Shown in pieces: positions 45,401 to 54,442 of a DNA stretch of 64,000 bases. Position 1 is the stretch's first letter, and each line of letters starts with the position of its first letter. Source of the DNA: Methanolobus sediminis (lineage in GTDB: Archaea > Halobacteriota > Methanosarcinia > Methanosarcinales > Methanosarcinaceae); assembly GCF_031312595.1 (NCBI RefSeq), contig NZ_CP133592.1, positions 1,178,001-1,242,000 of the forward strand, in the 5' to 3' direction. Under the pieces are notes generated by a model, which saw only the letters and a list, made by a program, of their open reading frames with translations, made no database searches and was not told the origin of the DNA. Both the position numbers and the translations under genes were made by a program.

Positions 45401-48400
45401 CTGCAATGTCAACTGTATCACCAATACTGAGAATAATAGTACCAATATTGTACATTTCTATGGTTGAACTGGAGATGCTATCAACTTCAAGCTCTCCAAA
45501 CTCGTCACCTGCATCTATATAGATCACATTTTCGTAATCTATGAGATAGAGTCCTTCAACTACTACTAGGCTGTCCACCTGACCCTGGAATACATCGGTT
45601 ACAAGTAACCTGAAGACTATTACATCATCAGTATTACCAACATCGGTGTCATAGGTCCATGTTGCTTCACCGCTTAATACATCGATTACTGCATCTTCTA
45701 TGAATTCACCATCTTTGGAGAGTTCCATCCAGACCTTGTCACCTTCTACATCGATCTGCTTGGCGGTAAGTTCATAGCCACCTGCAAGCTCAAGGGCAGA
45801 ACCTGTCCTAAGAGTGTACTTGTTATCATTATCAACAAGGAGCTTTACAAGTTCGTCAGGAGCTGAATCAGATACAGAAACATAATCTTCACCTAAGAAA
45901 CCAATAAGAGGATATGTATATTGGTATCCAGCACCTTCAGCAGCGAAATTGGCAGCATATTCATTCTGCACAATTGTAGCATTATATCTTAATGTACCCT
46001 CAGGAATTACACGTCCTGAAATTTCTGTTACTGCAAGTTGCTCGGAACCAATATCATCATTGATATCATACCAGAAGCCGGCAAAGTTTGCAGGAGTCCA
46101 TATATTTTCAGCAGTTGCAAGTTCTCCCCTTATAGTGTATAATCCAGATTCTGTGCACTCTTCCATTAGGTAGAACCTAAGTGCATTATCATCTGCAACC
46201 CGGAATTTGAGATTTTCTGCTAGATCAACAATACTATCCACACTTAGGATTATTGGAGCTGAATTCAGCATCTCGACTGAAGTACTAATACTGTTAACTT
46301 CAAGCTCTCCAAACTCATCACCTACATCTATATAGAGCACATTTTCGAAATCTATGAGATAAAGTCCTTCAACTACTACTAGGCTGTCCACCTGACCCTG
46401 GAATATGTCAGTTACAAGTACCCTGAAGACTATTACATCGTCAGTATTACCTATATCAACGTCATAGGTCCATGTTACTTCACCACCTGATACGTCAATT
46501 ACTTCATCTTCTACGAATTCACCATCTTTGGAGAGTTCCATCCAGACCTTGGTACCTTCTACATCGATCTGCTTGGCGGTTAATTCATAGCCATCTGCAA
46601 GCTCAAGGGCAGAACCTGTCCTGAGAGTGTATTTGTTATCAGTGTCCAGAAGGAGCTTTACAAGTTCTCCTGCATCACTATCATCAGTTGGAACATACTT
46701 CTCGGCAAAGAGACCAATGACAGGATAGGTATATTGATAGGAACCTATAGCCTCAGCCGCAAAATCAGCAGAGTATTCTGTCTGCTGAATTGTTGCTGAA
46801 TATCTCAGAGCTTCTGCAGGAATTGTGCGGTCATTGATTTCGCTTATTTCCATTACTTCTGAAGCGATATCGTCATCGATATCGTACCAGAAGCCAGCAA
46901 AGTTTGCAGCTGTGAATGTACACGGACCAGTATAAACTGGGCTTCTAATATCTAAATATGCATTTCCTGCACCAGACGAGGAATCTGAAGAAGATGATTC
47001 GCTGTTTATAGTTAAACTAGCTGATACGATATCGGACCATTCTCCATCATCATCCTGAACCTTGAAGTAGATCGTATGAGTGCCTGCTGAAAGAGCACTG
47101 GTACTAAAACTGGATGAACTACTTAAATACCCGTCAATGCTTGAAGTCCAGTAGTATCCTGTCACTGTACCATCATTGTCAGTACCACTTCCAGAGAATG
47201 AAACAGATACACCTTCTGTGGCAGGATTTGGGGAAACACTGGTAATAGATGCCACAGGTTCCTCATTTGGCTCTATGACTTTAATGTAATTAGTCTTAGT
47301 TATAGAATCCGAACCATAATTGTTAGATACATCCAGAATTACGGAGTAATTTCCAGCTACATCATACGTATGTGCAGGATTTTGCTCTGTTGAAGTTGCA
47401 CCATCACCAAAGTCCCATGACCATGATGTTGGATTACCACTTGAACTGTCAGTAAACTGCACCTCAATTGGTGTTACACCACTGGTAGCATCCGCGTAGA
47501 ATGAAGCAACTGGAGCCTGTCCACCTGTACTAGAGGTTGCAACTATCGCATAAACTCCTTTTGTAGTGGCAAGGAAAATATCATCGATGTTATCAGAATT
47601 GCAATCCAGCCAGCCAACAAGCTGGGCATATACCCAATCATCTGAAGAATATTGGGCATTCCATAGTTCATTTCCATTATTTCCATCTACAGCTGAAAAT
47701 ATTCCACCTTCATAATATATCCATTCATAAGTTGATTCATCATACCAGTTAAAGTAATACTCTATTTCTATAGTAGGATCTATCACAGAATCTCCATTCA
47801 AATCGGAAACAGAGTCTACCCACGAATAAACACCTACATACAGATTATCATCAGTTTCATCAATCGAAATATCAATTGATAGTGGATATGACTCATACCA
47901 ACATTGACTTCCATCTGCTCCACTTAGAACTTTTAAGTTAACAATATAATCCGTGGTATCCACGGAATCCAAACTTGTTATAAAAACATCATCTTTATTG
48001 TCACCATTTATATCAGCACCAAGAAATACATCACCACTATCATCATAAAAACCATCGTATTCCCAGATAGGGTTACCATTGGAACCATCCAAAGTATTGA
48101 TTGAAAATTCATATAAGGAATAGTCGTAGGAATATTCATCAGTGAACATATAAATATCCTCAACTGTATCATCATTCACGTATCCTGTTGAGAACCAATA
48201 ATATTCATAATCACATGCTGATGTCCAAATCACAGAACCATCAACCGAACTTAAAAGTATTACTTCGCTTTCAGTTCCTATTACAATATCCTGGCCAATT
48301 GCTAGAATATCACATAAGTTGGATGAATATGTATTGCTCCATATTTCAGCACCATTTGTTCCTTTTAACATACGTAACTGTGTAGGATTACCATTTATTG

Positions 48401-49514
48401 CGAGTATTATATCTGGAAGACCATCCCCATCACAATCATCTACGATTTCGTATGTAAACCATGAATCAATAGTAGAGTAACTGAAAAATGGTGTGCCATC
48501 ATATCCATTTACTAGGTGCAAAGTGTAATAGTCAGTATATGTCCAAGTATCGTCATCATATTCATAATCATATGAATAAAAAATTAAATCATTTACACCG
48601 TCACCTGTAAAATCGGTTGTAGTTACTTCTACATCACCTTCAAACGTATTTTCCCAAATTTTGAAACATGTCGATGAATCTAATGCAATCAAAGTCGTTT
48701 CATACTCATATTCATATTCGCCATTGATTTCAGTTTCATAGTCACAATATAAATACAAAATTACATCATCTGTTCCATCACCATTCAAATCTGAAAAATC
48801 ATAATTAAAATAAGGGTAAACATACAAATAACTGGAATCTCTTGTAATATCAAAAGAATTATCTTTCCAGACATCTCCTGATTCACCACTCAGTATCTCC
48901 ACAAAAACCGTTACTTGATTTTCACTGTTATGATCCTCATAACAGATGATTAATTCAGCTACACCATCTGAATTTAAATCATCATAAAGAGTCATCACAG
49001 AACTGATATATCCATAATATTTTTGCCAGATGATAGAACCATCTTTTCCGCTTCTCATGGTGAGCATATCATTATCAAAAATAACCACATCAAAAATACC
49101 ATCATCGTTTACGTCATCGGATATGTCAACAACCACTTCTTCATACATCTCTGTATTTTCGTAGCTCCATAATATCTCTGCATTTCCATTCAATGTAAAA
49201 GTGTAGCTCGATTGCTCATCAGAAATAGAGCTTAACTCTATATCACTTTGTACACTAGCTGTTTCCGGCATAAAAGAACCATCTTCTGCAAGAATAGAAC
49301 GTTCTTGATAGTCTCTTTCTTTTTCAGCAAGAGACATCTTTAAGTTAGAAAGAGTTACCATTCTCTCCTCAAATGTCATATCGGAAACATCAATGTCAGA
49401 TAGACTAACTTGATCATATCCTTCAATATTACTATCATCAGCATTTACAATGCCTATACTAAATAATGCTAAAATTAGCATAAGCTCAATAAACAATATT
49501 CTAATATTTTTCAC
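42477..49514 (-). CDS. giant secreted surface protein: FG-GAP, PKD, two S-layer domains, PGF-pre-PGF
   Basis: 2345 residues. Signal peptide (to NADD). Residues about 95-660: FG-GAP/VCBS-like repeats with Ca loops such as DLNGDGTDDV, DFTGDGVNDL and DCDGDGLPDI. About 670-745: PKD (WSWDFGDGATS). About 749-833 and 1404-1488: identical PKD/CARDB-like domains. About 845-1128 and 1128-1401: two methanosarcinal S-layer duplication domains (NFAGFWYDI, NKYTLRTGSALELA, YLID). Then PKD/Ig-like domains, a Gly-rich linker and a PGF-pre-PGF domain (ETPGFSPFAIG, about 2130-2285), a Ser-rich linker and a terminal TM with KKRS. Probably an envelope or adhesion protein integrated with the S-layer. Confidence 0.9.
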   Translation of the reverse strand: MKNIRILFIELMLILALFSIGIVNADDSNIEGYDQVSLSDIDVSDMTFEERMVTLSNLKMSLAEKERDYQERSILAEDGSFMPETASVQSDIELSSISDEQSSYTFTLNGNAEILWSYENTEMYEEVVVDISDDVNDDGIFDVVIFDNDMLTMRSGKDGSIIWQKYYGYISSVMTLYDDLNSDGVAELIICYEDHNSENQVTVFVEILSGESGDVWKDNSFDITRDSSYLYVYPYFNYDFSDLNGDGTDDVILYLYCDYETEINGEYEYEYETTLIALDSSTCFKIWENTFEGDVEVTTTDFTGDGVNDLIFYSYDYEYDDDTWTYTDYYTLHLVNGYDGTPFFSYSTIDSWFTYEIVDDCDGDGLPDIILAINGNPTQLRMLKGTNGAEIWSNTYSSNLCDILAIGQDIVIGTESEVILLSSVDGSVIWTSACDYEYYWFSTGYVNDDTVEDIYMFTDEYSYDYSLYEFSINTLDGSNGNPIWEYDGFYDDSGDVFLGADINGDNKDDVFITSLDSVDTTDYIVNLKVLSGADGSQCWYESYPLSIDISIDETDDNLYVGVYSWVDSVSDLNGDSVIDPTIEIEYYFNWYDESTYEWIYYEGGIFSAVDGNNGNELWNAQYSSDDWVYAQLVGWLDCNSDNIDDIFLATTKGVYAIVATSSTGGQAPVASFYADATSGVTPIEVQFTDSSSGNPTSWSWDFGDGATSTEQNPAHTYDVAGNYSVILDVSNNYGSDSITKTNYIKVIEPNEEPVASITSVSPNPATEGVSVSFSGSGTDNDGTVTGYYWTSSIDGYLSSSSSFSTSALSAGTHTIYFKVQDDDGEWSDIVSASLTINSESSSSDSSSGAGNAYLDIRSPVYTGPCTFTAANFAGFWYDIDDDIASEVMEISEINDRTIPAEALRYSATIQQTEYSADFAAEAIGSYQYTYPVIGLFAEKYVPTDDSDAGELVKLLLDTDNKYTLRTGSALELADGYELTAKQIDVEGTKVWMELSKDGEFVEDEVIDVSGGEVTWTYDVDIGNTDDVIVFRVLVTDIFQGQVDSLVVVEGLYLIDFENVLYIDVGDEFGELEVNSISTSVEMLNSAPIILSVDSIVDLAENLKFRVADDNALRFYLMEECTESGLYTIRGELATAENIWTPANFAGFWYDINDDIGSEQLAVTEISGRVIPEGTLRYNATIVQNEYAANFAAEGAGYQYTYPLIGFLGEDYVSVSDSAPDELVKLLVDNDNKYTLRTGSALELAGGYELTAKQIDVEGDKVWMELSKDGEFIEDAVIDVLSGEATWTYDTDVGNTDDVIVFRLLVTDVFQGQVDSLVVVEGLYLIDYENVIYIDAGDEFGELEVDSISSSTIEMYNIGTIILSIGDTVDIAEGLSFKVADDDLSLRYYPFVEKYYYESSSASENNEEPVASITSVSPNPATEGVSVSFSGSGTDNDGTVTGYYWTSSIDGYLSSSSSFSTSALSAGTHTIYFKVQDDDGEWSDIVSASLTIYEISNEAPTANITSILPNPTIEGTLVSFVGNGVDNDGTIIGYNWRSTIDGQLSTSAEFSTSALSVGTHTIYFKVQDDDGAWSPEVSGTIIVDDGAPFVNISVGFDSNISVNNPVDIILNSSDMYPGVTEFIIMNGSGNTVFTKNMTEYISTDDYLLTWNATNQTGESVPSGTYYLNLTSFDLYGHFSSKEVPVVVDNTIPSIEINSISGSNTVDKMVYANLELSVNVSVSGTPGNPSSVDVILSSNFSNFEITSSAFNEDGNWIGYFNLSSIPDDGEYYVTVVAEDGAKNTNSTISDIVVNIDRVSPCLYSSISMIDDSHAYVNVSSSESLESIPAVTVNRNSVNMEANGDYWSGIFELDTSNVYNINVIGQDMAGNQAIAETDSHITLVEVSEGKGSFESGSGLKINFTANGTFNDTIIVSESTSPFLELSSGYIGLCILDVHLGSDMSDNLFNATISIPVNISIIPEGMTADDVSICYFNESTGIWEIYDTIVDTIDDTDYWVATVDHFSIYAALGIDSVAPVLGSVTPSEGTPFVEGTTSVDIHFTYGDDCTGINFNSIIFSVDGVDLTDSATVTTSGVSYTASGLSAGSHSTSVYVTDNAGNPSLFSTSFTIASGSTTYTTNPSSGGGGGGGGTTGEAYENILVKDVISIFINKDSHVNYVFTEEGNSITSVQFDSLKNSGTISTIVEVLKDRSSFADVDAPGTIYQQMNIWVGKSGFVTPENVENLLITFKVEKSWLEENNIEASTVYLYRYSDGSWNALPTSITGEDDEFVYLESETPGFSPFAIGSEAEATEIVEEDSLMSVEDTTVENNANKEAPESSSSSTGILAILGGISVLLVGAFIVYKKRS
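45049..45302. repeat. exact 254-bp direct repeat, copy 1
   Basis: Identical as read by eye to 47014-47267, 1965 bp away in the same gene. Encodes one complete PKD-like domain (FSGSGTDNDGTVTGYYW). The flanks diverge at once on both sides. Confidence 0.9.
47014..47267. repeat. exact 254-bp direct repeat, copy 2
   Basis: Second copy of the repeat at 45049-45302. The absence of even silent differences implies recent duplication or ongoing gene conversion, since the S-layer domains between the copies have diverged. Confidence 0.9.
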
Positions 49515-49797
49515 AGTACCACCTATCTTATAGTCTTGGAAAGAATGAAGTATGGCACTATATTAATTTTACTAAATAATCATATTTTAATAAATGATTA
49601 ATAAAAATTCATAGATATATGTAGAACATATATCCACATGATATTACAGACTTTCCAAACGAAATAGACTGCCGAAATAAGGTCTAATGTCAACTCAAAC
49701 CGAAAGTTGTTGTACAGTAATTAATAACATAAAAAGAGAGGAAAAGTAGATGAGATAAAAGATATGTGGATCTTCCACATATCCTGAATAGTCCTTT

Positions 49798-50238
49798 TTA
49801 GTAAGATGCATGAATTTTAGCAATAAGTGTTGTGTCTTTGGCTTCACTCCATTTAACATCAAGTGAAATATTGGCCTTAAAACCAGTCTTATGTTTGAAA
49901 CTGATCTTATCACCTTTTTTGACACCTTTTTTATCCAGGATTGTGCTGCTGCCATCTTTAACAACAATATCCCAGGTGCCTTCATCAGGAGATGTGATCT
50001 CAAAGTTGCCGGAGATAGTGACCCATGCTGTAGTCTGGGAAACTGACTGGTGACCTTTTCCATTCTTGACATTGAGTTTGAAAGTGATGTCCTTTGTTGC
50101 TCCTAGTAGTACTTCTTCCTGAGACAGCTTTATCAATTTCTCTAACTGGGTATCAGTAATGCCAATATGCGCCATAATGTCATTGTGTACGGCAGTCATA
50201 GTTCCGGTAAGTTCTGTATTTTCTAGTTGTCCTGTCAT
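49798..50238 (-). CDS. conserved protein of unknown function, beta-sandwich C-terminus
   Basis: 146 residues, no signal peptide. Helical N-terminal third (MTAVHNDIMAHIGITDTQLE), then an Ig-like beta-rich domain (WVTISGNFEITSPDEGTWDIVVKDG, shown here only in part by position 80-140) with many Lys. ATG 50238 follows GGAGAGAT. No family recognised. Flanked by AT-rich gaps of 250-280 bp on both sides that show no ORF, so it is monocistronic. Confidence 0.68.
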   Translation of the reverse strand: MTGQLENTELTGTMTAVHNDIMAHIGITDTQLEKLIKLSQEEVLLGATKDITFKLNVKNGKGHQSVSQTTAWVTISGNFEITSPDEGTWDIVVKDGSSTILDKKGVKKGDKISFKHKTGFKANISLDVKWSEAKDTTLIAKIHASY

Positions 50239-50490
50239 TTTGTATCTCTCCTGTTTTACCCTTAACCAGCTGCAGCGGAATTTCATTCAAACAAATTCAA
50301 TCTCTTTTGATAAAATATTAAGAAAGAACATTTGAAATTACATTGCGAATATATGTAACAAAATATAAAACTGTTTTGCATATTTTTAGTTATATGTGAA
50401 AAATATGAAAAAACATAATTAGAATACAAAATAAGCCTGCCTAAAAAGACATAGTAATCAGGTAAAAAAGGAAAAGGAAAACAGTAAGTA

Positions 50491-51534
50491 TCAGAATACA
50501 ATAGTCCAGCCGGCTCGAACCTCCCTGCTGCCGTACTTCACTTCATGCATAAGGTTATCCTGATTATCAAAGAGGCTTATGGTTCCACCGCTGTTGGACA
50601 ACTTAACACCCTTACCTGAGAACAATATTCTTGTTCCCGCTCCTTCACGGATCTCGCCCCTAAGCATTGATCTGCGGCCTGAACCATCCTGAATAGACCA
50701 GCCGTCAATAGCAACTGGACTCGGGGAAGCATTGAAAAGTGTCACGGATTCCTTGCCTGAATCAACTCCATCAGGATTTACAAGAGCACCCACTATAACA
50801 ACAGAACCGACCTCAATAGACTCCGGTTCTTCTACATCACATGTTTGAGATGAAGTTTCAGGGACTTTTTGTACAGGGGCATCAGGTAAACAGTGACCTG
50901 TCGTATCATCGGTGTTGAAGCACTGTGACTGGAATGCCAGGAAAATTGCAATCCAGCGGTTCTCTTCTGGCAAGTGGATAAGCAAACCGCCGTCCTGGTA
51001 CGGTGCATCATCATCCTGCCATTTCTCTGAATTACCCTGGTTCATGTGAATATCATGGATACCGCTTCCGGGTCTGAATCCAAAGAAGCTGTCGGGTAAA
51101 AATGTCTCCGGACCCCATCTTTCTCCAAAAGCATAGAGCATGCCGCCATCCATGTCAGCAGCTTTCTCAACATACTTCTGGATAAGTTCATTAAGATCAT
51201 TGGAAGGACTGGGAATATCACATTCCAAGGGCACCATTTTTGAGGTATCAAAAAGTCCTCCACGGACATAATCCTGTCGCAGGTTTCTTGAAGACCGGGC
51301 AACTTTCCTGTATCCCATTTCAAGTTGAGGGAGATTTTCAATTATAGGATTAATGAAATTATCATCGACAAAATAAAGCAACTCAGACGGAGCCACCCTG
51401 GAATTTACATTTACAGCCACACGGTGTTCGTTTTTTCCATCATCAACAAGTATCTGGAAATGAGCATTCCTGCCCTTGCCTTTTTTCCAGTCTTTCGGCT
51501 TCCCTTTCAATATCCCATAATTTTCAAGAGACAT
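50491..51534 (-). CDS. DUF2278/YukJ-like protein with lamin-tail domain
   Basis: 347 residues. Residues 1-215 match the YukJ-like DUF2278 pattern (YGILKGKP.DW, HFQILVDDG, HDIHMNQGN, DGGLLIHLPEENRW). Residues about 240-347 form a lamin-tail (LTD) domain (VTLFNASPSPVAIDGWSIQDG, GTISLFDNQ). No signal peptide. Biochemical role unknown; LTD domains often bind nucleic acids or surfaces. Likely monocistronic. Confidence 0.8.
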   Translation of the reverse strand: MSLENYGILKGKPKDWKKGKGRNAHFQILVDDGKNEHRVAVNVNSRVAPSELLYFVDDNFINPIIENLPQLEMGYRKVARSSRNLRQDYVRGGLFDTSKMVPLECDIPSPSNDLNELIQKYVEKAADMDGGMLYAFGERWGPETFLPDSFFGFRPGSGIHDIHMNQGNSEKWQDDDAPYQDGGLLIHLPEENRWIAIFLAFQSQCFNTDDTTGHCLPDAPVQKVPETSSQTCDVEEPESIEVGSVVIVGALVNPDGVDSGKESVTLFNASPSPVAIDGWSIQDGSGRRSMLRGEIREGAGTRILFSGKGVKLSNSGGTISLFDNQDNLMHEVKYGSREVRAGWTIVF

Positions 51535-51599
51535 AGTGAAACTTACTCTGCGCCTGAATTAAAACTTTTCTGTGTTTTATTTCCAAGTTGATGAGTAGG

Positions 51600-52070
51600 T
51601 TATACAAAATGAACAACTTTTGATTTTAATTCTACTGCATTAAATGCATCTTTTATTAAAATCAAAGGACGTTTTTTACTGTAAAAAAGGTGAGAAGAAC
51701 AGCCACAATCCCCTGCTCCAAAGCCACGGATATGATCGTTAAAACTAGATTCCAATCTTCCTGCAAGTTCACATTCAACCTGCTTATCAGTAATTGCATA
51801 TATCACTGATATAAGTTCGAATTCATGTGAAAACGAAAGATAATCAACGTGCCAGCGTGGTTTTTTGTTTTTCTCTAATGAAAGCAGCACGTGTCGTTTC
51901 AGCCTTTTGAGACCGCCACTTCCAAGCGCAGAACCGACATATACATGGTAACCCTTAGAAAATTCAATATTTTTAAGGCTACCTGCATCAAGAACACTGT
52001 TTCCATTCCTGAATATGAGACAGTAAACACCTTTTTCAGAAATATCCGGGAAATCCCTCTTGTCCTGCAT
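51600..52070 (-). CDS. GIY-YIG-like DUF123 family protein
   Basis: 156 residues. GVYCLIFRNGN, KGYHVYVGSALGSGGLKRLKRH, KPRWHVDYL and FGAGDCGCSSHLFY are the DUF123 motifs; YVGSALG..L..R.RRH corresponds to the GIY-YIG nuclease core. Found in archaea fused to or near endonuclease III-like proteins. Cytoplasmic; presumed DNA-related activity not demonstrated. Confidence 0.85.
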   Translation of the reverse strand: MQDKRDFPDISEKGVYCLIFRNGNSVLDAGSLKNIEFSKGYHVYVGSALGSGGLKRLKRHVLLSLEKNKKPRWHVDYLSFSHEFELISVIYAITDKQVECELAGRLESSFNDHIRGFGAGDCGCSSHLFYSKKRPLILIKDAFNAVELKSKVVHFV

Positions 52071-52173
52071 ACTAAATAAAGGGCAAAGAAAACATTAAAT
52101 CGTTTCCTGCCAAATCTTCATTGATAGATCTGAAGGTTACAAAAAACAGAGAATCAAAAGAAGGGAATAACAA

Positions 52174-52533
52174 ATGCCAGATGAAATAAAGGAAGCAAAA
52201 GATGTGAAAGGTTTCCAGCCAAGGGCTGTGAGCTATGCAAAAAAAATGGACGATAATTTCGCAGATGCTGTTGCAGGTTTTTACAATTCCGTATGGGAAG
52301 AAAGAGAAGGCGGCCTTTCCAAGAAACAGAAACATCTTCTGGTATTTGCAATCGCATGCTCAAACCAGAAAACAAAAAGTGCTGTGAAAATCCTCCAGAG
52401 ACTTAAGAAATATGGCGTAACAGCACAGGAAATAAAGGATGTTATGATGATAGCAGCCTGGACCGGTGGCATACAGAATTTCACCAATTTCACTCCTGAA
52501 GTCCTGAAAGAGATGGAAAGACTGGAGTTCTGA
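52174..52533 (+). CDS. carboxymuconolactone decarboxylase (AhpD-like) family protein without the CxxC pair
   Basis: 119 residues, all-helical. LSKKQKHLLVFAIACSNQ and KKYGVTAQEIKDVMMIAAWTGG match the CMD fold. The usual redox CxxC is reduced to one Cys (ACSNQK), so an AhpD-type disulfide reductase activity is unlikely. Compare the gene at 60491, which retains CEHC. Divergent from the DUF123 gene. Function unknown. Confidence 0.8.
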   Translation: MPDEIKEAKDVKGFQPRAVSYAKKMDDNFADAVAGFYNSVWEEREGGLSKKQKHLLVFAIACSNQKTKSAVKILQRLKKYGVTAQEIKDVMMIAAWTGGIQNFTNFTPEVLKEMERLEF

Positions 52534-52542
52534 ACTTCCGTT

Positions 52543-52830
52543 TCAGCTTAAAGCATATAATGGCAGCAAGAACCTGATCAATACATACATCTGGATCAAC
52601 AGTATAAGAGGCATACCTATTGTGAAAGATGAATGCTTTGTCTTATGACGGAAACGGTACATTCCTGCAATGGAACCAATGCTGCCACCTATTATAGCAA
52701 CTGTGAACAGGGTTTTTTCAGGAATCCTGAATGCGCTTTTTTTTGCTTTTCTTTTATCTGACCACATCAGGTAAAATCCGATGATATTTACCAGCAGCAA
52801 ATACATAACAATTATAAAGGATGTTTCCAT
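52543..52830 (-). CDS. DUF1294 family membrane protein
   Basis: 95 residues with two to three TM helices. YLMWSDKRKAKKSAFRIPE and GGSIGSIAGMYRFRHKTKH are the DUF1294 signature (N...F..Y..DK..A....RI.E, GG..G...GM..FRHKT). Role unknown. Convergent with the preceding gene, 9 bp between stops. Confidence 0.88.
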   Translation of the reverse strand: METSFIIVMYLLLVNIIGFYLMWSDKRKAKKSAFRIPEKTLFTVAIIGGSIGSIAGMYRFRHKTKHSSFTIGMPLILLIQMYVLIRFLLPLYALS

Positions 52831-52943
52831 AGCCTTTATTTCACTATAAGCTGTATAAATTTACCGGGTATGGAATATGGACTCATTACCTGAGAAAAAT
52901 GGTTTTTTTGTAGAACTAAAACTCAGAAATGGGGTGGTATAAT

Positions 52944-53357
52944 ATGACAAAAAAGTGTTTGATATTAATTACAATACTTATGCTTGCAGGCGTACTTGTC
53001 AGTGGATGTGCCGACAATGCAGATAACGCTGCAACTGATGAGCAGATAGAGGACGCGACAACAGAGGATGTTGCAGAAGCCACAGATGTAGTTGGTGACG
53101 GGATTGACTATGGTATCAGAATGGAATACTATGGTATGATGAAACCTTCAGAAATAGAAATCAACAGAGGAGACACACTGGTATGGACAAATTACAAACC
53201 ACAGAACACCTTTGTACTTGTTAGTGATGATGGCCTCTTCGAAGACCAGGAGATGTACGTTCACGACACATACAATTATACTTTCACCGAAAGTGGTACC
53301 TACACATTCAGTGTTGTGGACTATCCTGACATGACCCTTACAGCCACAGTCAACTGA
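52944..53357 (+). CDS. cupredoxin-like lipoprotein lacking type-1 copper ligands
   Basis: 137 residues. Lipobox VSGC (Cys about 22), a Glu/Asp/Thr-rich linker, then a cupredoxin-like beta-barrel: IEINRGDTLVWTNYKPQNTF, then YNYTFTESGTYTFSVVDYPDM. At the usual Cys-His-Met loop it has DYPDM, so Cys and His are missing and blue copper is unlikely. Could still be a degenerate or non-metal electron-transfer relative. Start ATG 52944 follows GGGGTGGT. Confidence 0.8.
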   Translation: MTKKCLILITILMLAGVLVSGCADNADNAATDEQIEDATTEDVAEATDVVGDGIDYGIRMEYYGMMKPSEIEINRGDTLVWTNYKPQNTFVLVSDDGLFEDQEMYVHDTYNYTFTESGTYTFSVVDYPDMTLTATVN

Positions 53358-53385
53358 ACAGAGGTGCAAACCTTCGATCACTACT

Positions 53386-53793
53386 TTACTCTTCTTTTTT
53401 AAAGTCCAGTGAAATGGAATTCATACAATATCTCTTGCCGGTAGGTTCTGGACCATCGTCAAAAACATGACCAAGGTGACTTCCACACCGGCTGCAGACA
53501 ACCTCTGTCCTTTCCATGAAATGACTGCGATCCTCTTTCAGTGAGATTTTATCATCGCTAATCGGTTTGAAAAAACTTGGCCATCCAGTACCGGAATCAT
53601 ATTTTGCATCTGAACTGAACAATTCCTGACCGCAGGCTGCACAGTGATAAATCCCTTTTTCCTTATTTGCATAGTATTTTCCAGTAAAAGCGGCTTCTGT
53701 GCCTTTTTGCCTCAATACTATGAACTGATCTTTTGTCAGTATTTCTTTCCACTTCTCGTCTGACTTTTCAATAGTATCTGACTTATCTGACAT
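53386..53793 (-). CDS. msrB: peptide-methionine (R)-S-oxide reductase MsrB
   Basis: 135 residues. Zn ligands C51/C54 (CAAC) and C100/C103 (CSRC), [14 protein letters not shown] and catalytic Cys123 in [13 protein letters not shown]. Repairs methionine-R-sulfoxide in oxidised proteins; fits an organism exposed to oxygen. ATG 53793. Convergent with the cupredoxin-like gene. Confidence 0.96.
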   Translation of the reverse strand: MSDKSDTIEKSDEKWKEILTKDQFIVLRQKGTEAAFTGKYYANKEKGIYHCAACGQELFSSDAKYDSGTGWPSFFKPISDDKISLKEDRSHFMERTEVVCSRCGSHLGHVFDDGPEPTGKRYCMNSISLDFKKEE

Positions 53794-53986
53794 ATTTAAA
53801 CTCCCATTAAAATGGCGCAGATGTTAGATAAAAAGCTGTCGTGGTGTAAAAAATAATAATCATCATATAAAATAAACAGATAAATATAAATATTATTTAT
53901 GAGAGAATAAATAATGTTGAACAAAATCACAATATTGTGTTCAGCATTTGGGATAAATATTTGGGTAAAATCATAGGGGAAATAAC

Positions 53987-54316
53987 ATGTCGGATTGGAT
54001 TAACTACTATGAAGACAACAAGCAGACAGCATTGAAGAGAATAAAGAATATGGCTCTTTCTGCAGGTTACAGTAGTGAGCTCAACTGCTGGGTTAACAAA
54101 TACCTGGATCCTTTTTCTGTTGCAAGAACAATCGCAAAAGAGAGAAAAGAAAGTCTGGATCCTTTTTTCAGAATTCGTATGGAAGCGGAAAAAGATCTTG
54201 AATTTACATTGCTGAGGGCAAATAAAAGAGACAGAAGTAATTGTGATATCATCTTCTTTGAAAGCAACCTCCTGCTTATGTTCAACCTTATGCTTAAGCA
54301 CATAAGGACAGCATAA
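53987..54316 (+). CDS. conserved hypothetical protein, cytoplasmic
   Basis: 109 residues, mostly helical and basic (KRIKNMALSAGYSSELN, VARTIAKERKESLDPF, LLRANKRDRSNCD). No TM, no metal motif. ATG 53987 follows GGGGAAAT; an opposite-strand frame is its shadow. Not recognised. About 130 bp before the MATE exporter with its own TATA between, so not in one operon. Confidence 0.65.
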   Translation: MSDWINYYEDNKQTALKRIKNMALSAGYSSELNCWVNKYLDPFSVARTIAKERKESLDPFFRIRMEAEKDLEFTLLRANKRDRSNCDIIFFESNLLLMFNLMLKHIRTA

Positions 54317-54442
54317 CCAGAAATAAGAACTATCTTCCCAACAAATCACAACTAACATTAACAGAAAAAACGGAAGAAAAGGGATAAATACACCTATTTC
54401 ATCTATTAGTTGCATCCCTTTTCAGGGAAGAAGGCATACTCA

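Noticed and set aside
49695-50072. 125-codon minus-strand frame overlapping the gene at 49798
   Set aside because: Different frame of the same region; the 49798-50238 gene has the SD and better composition.
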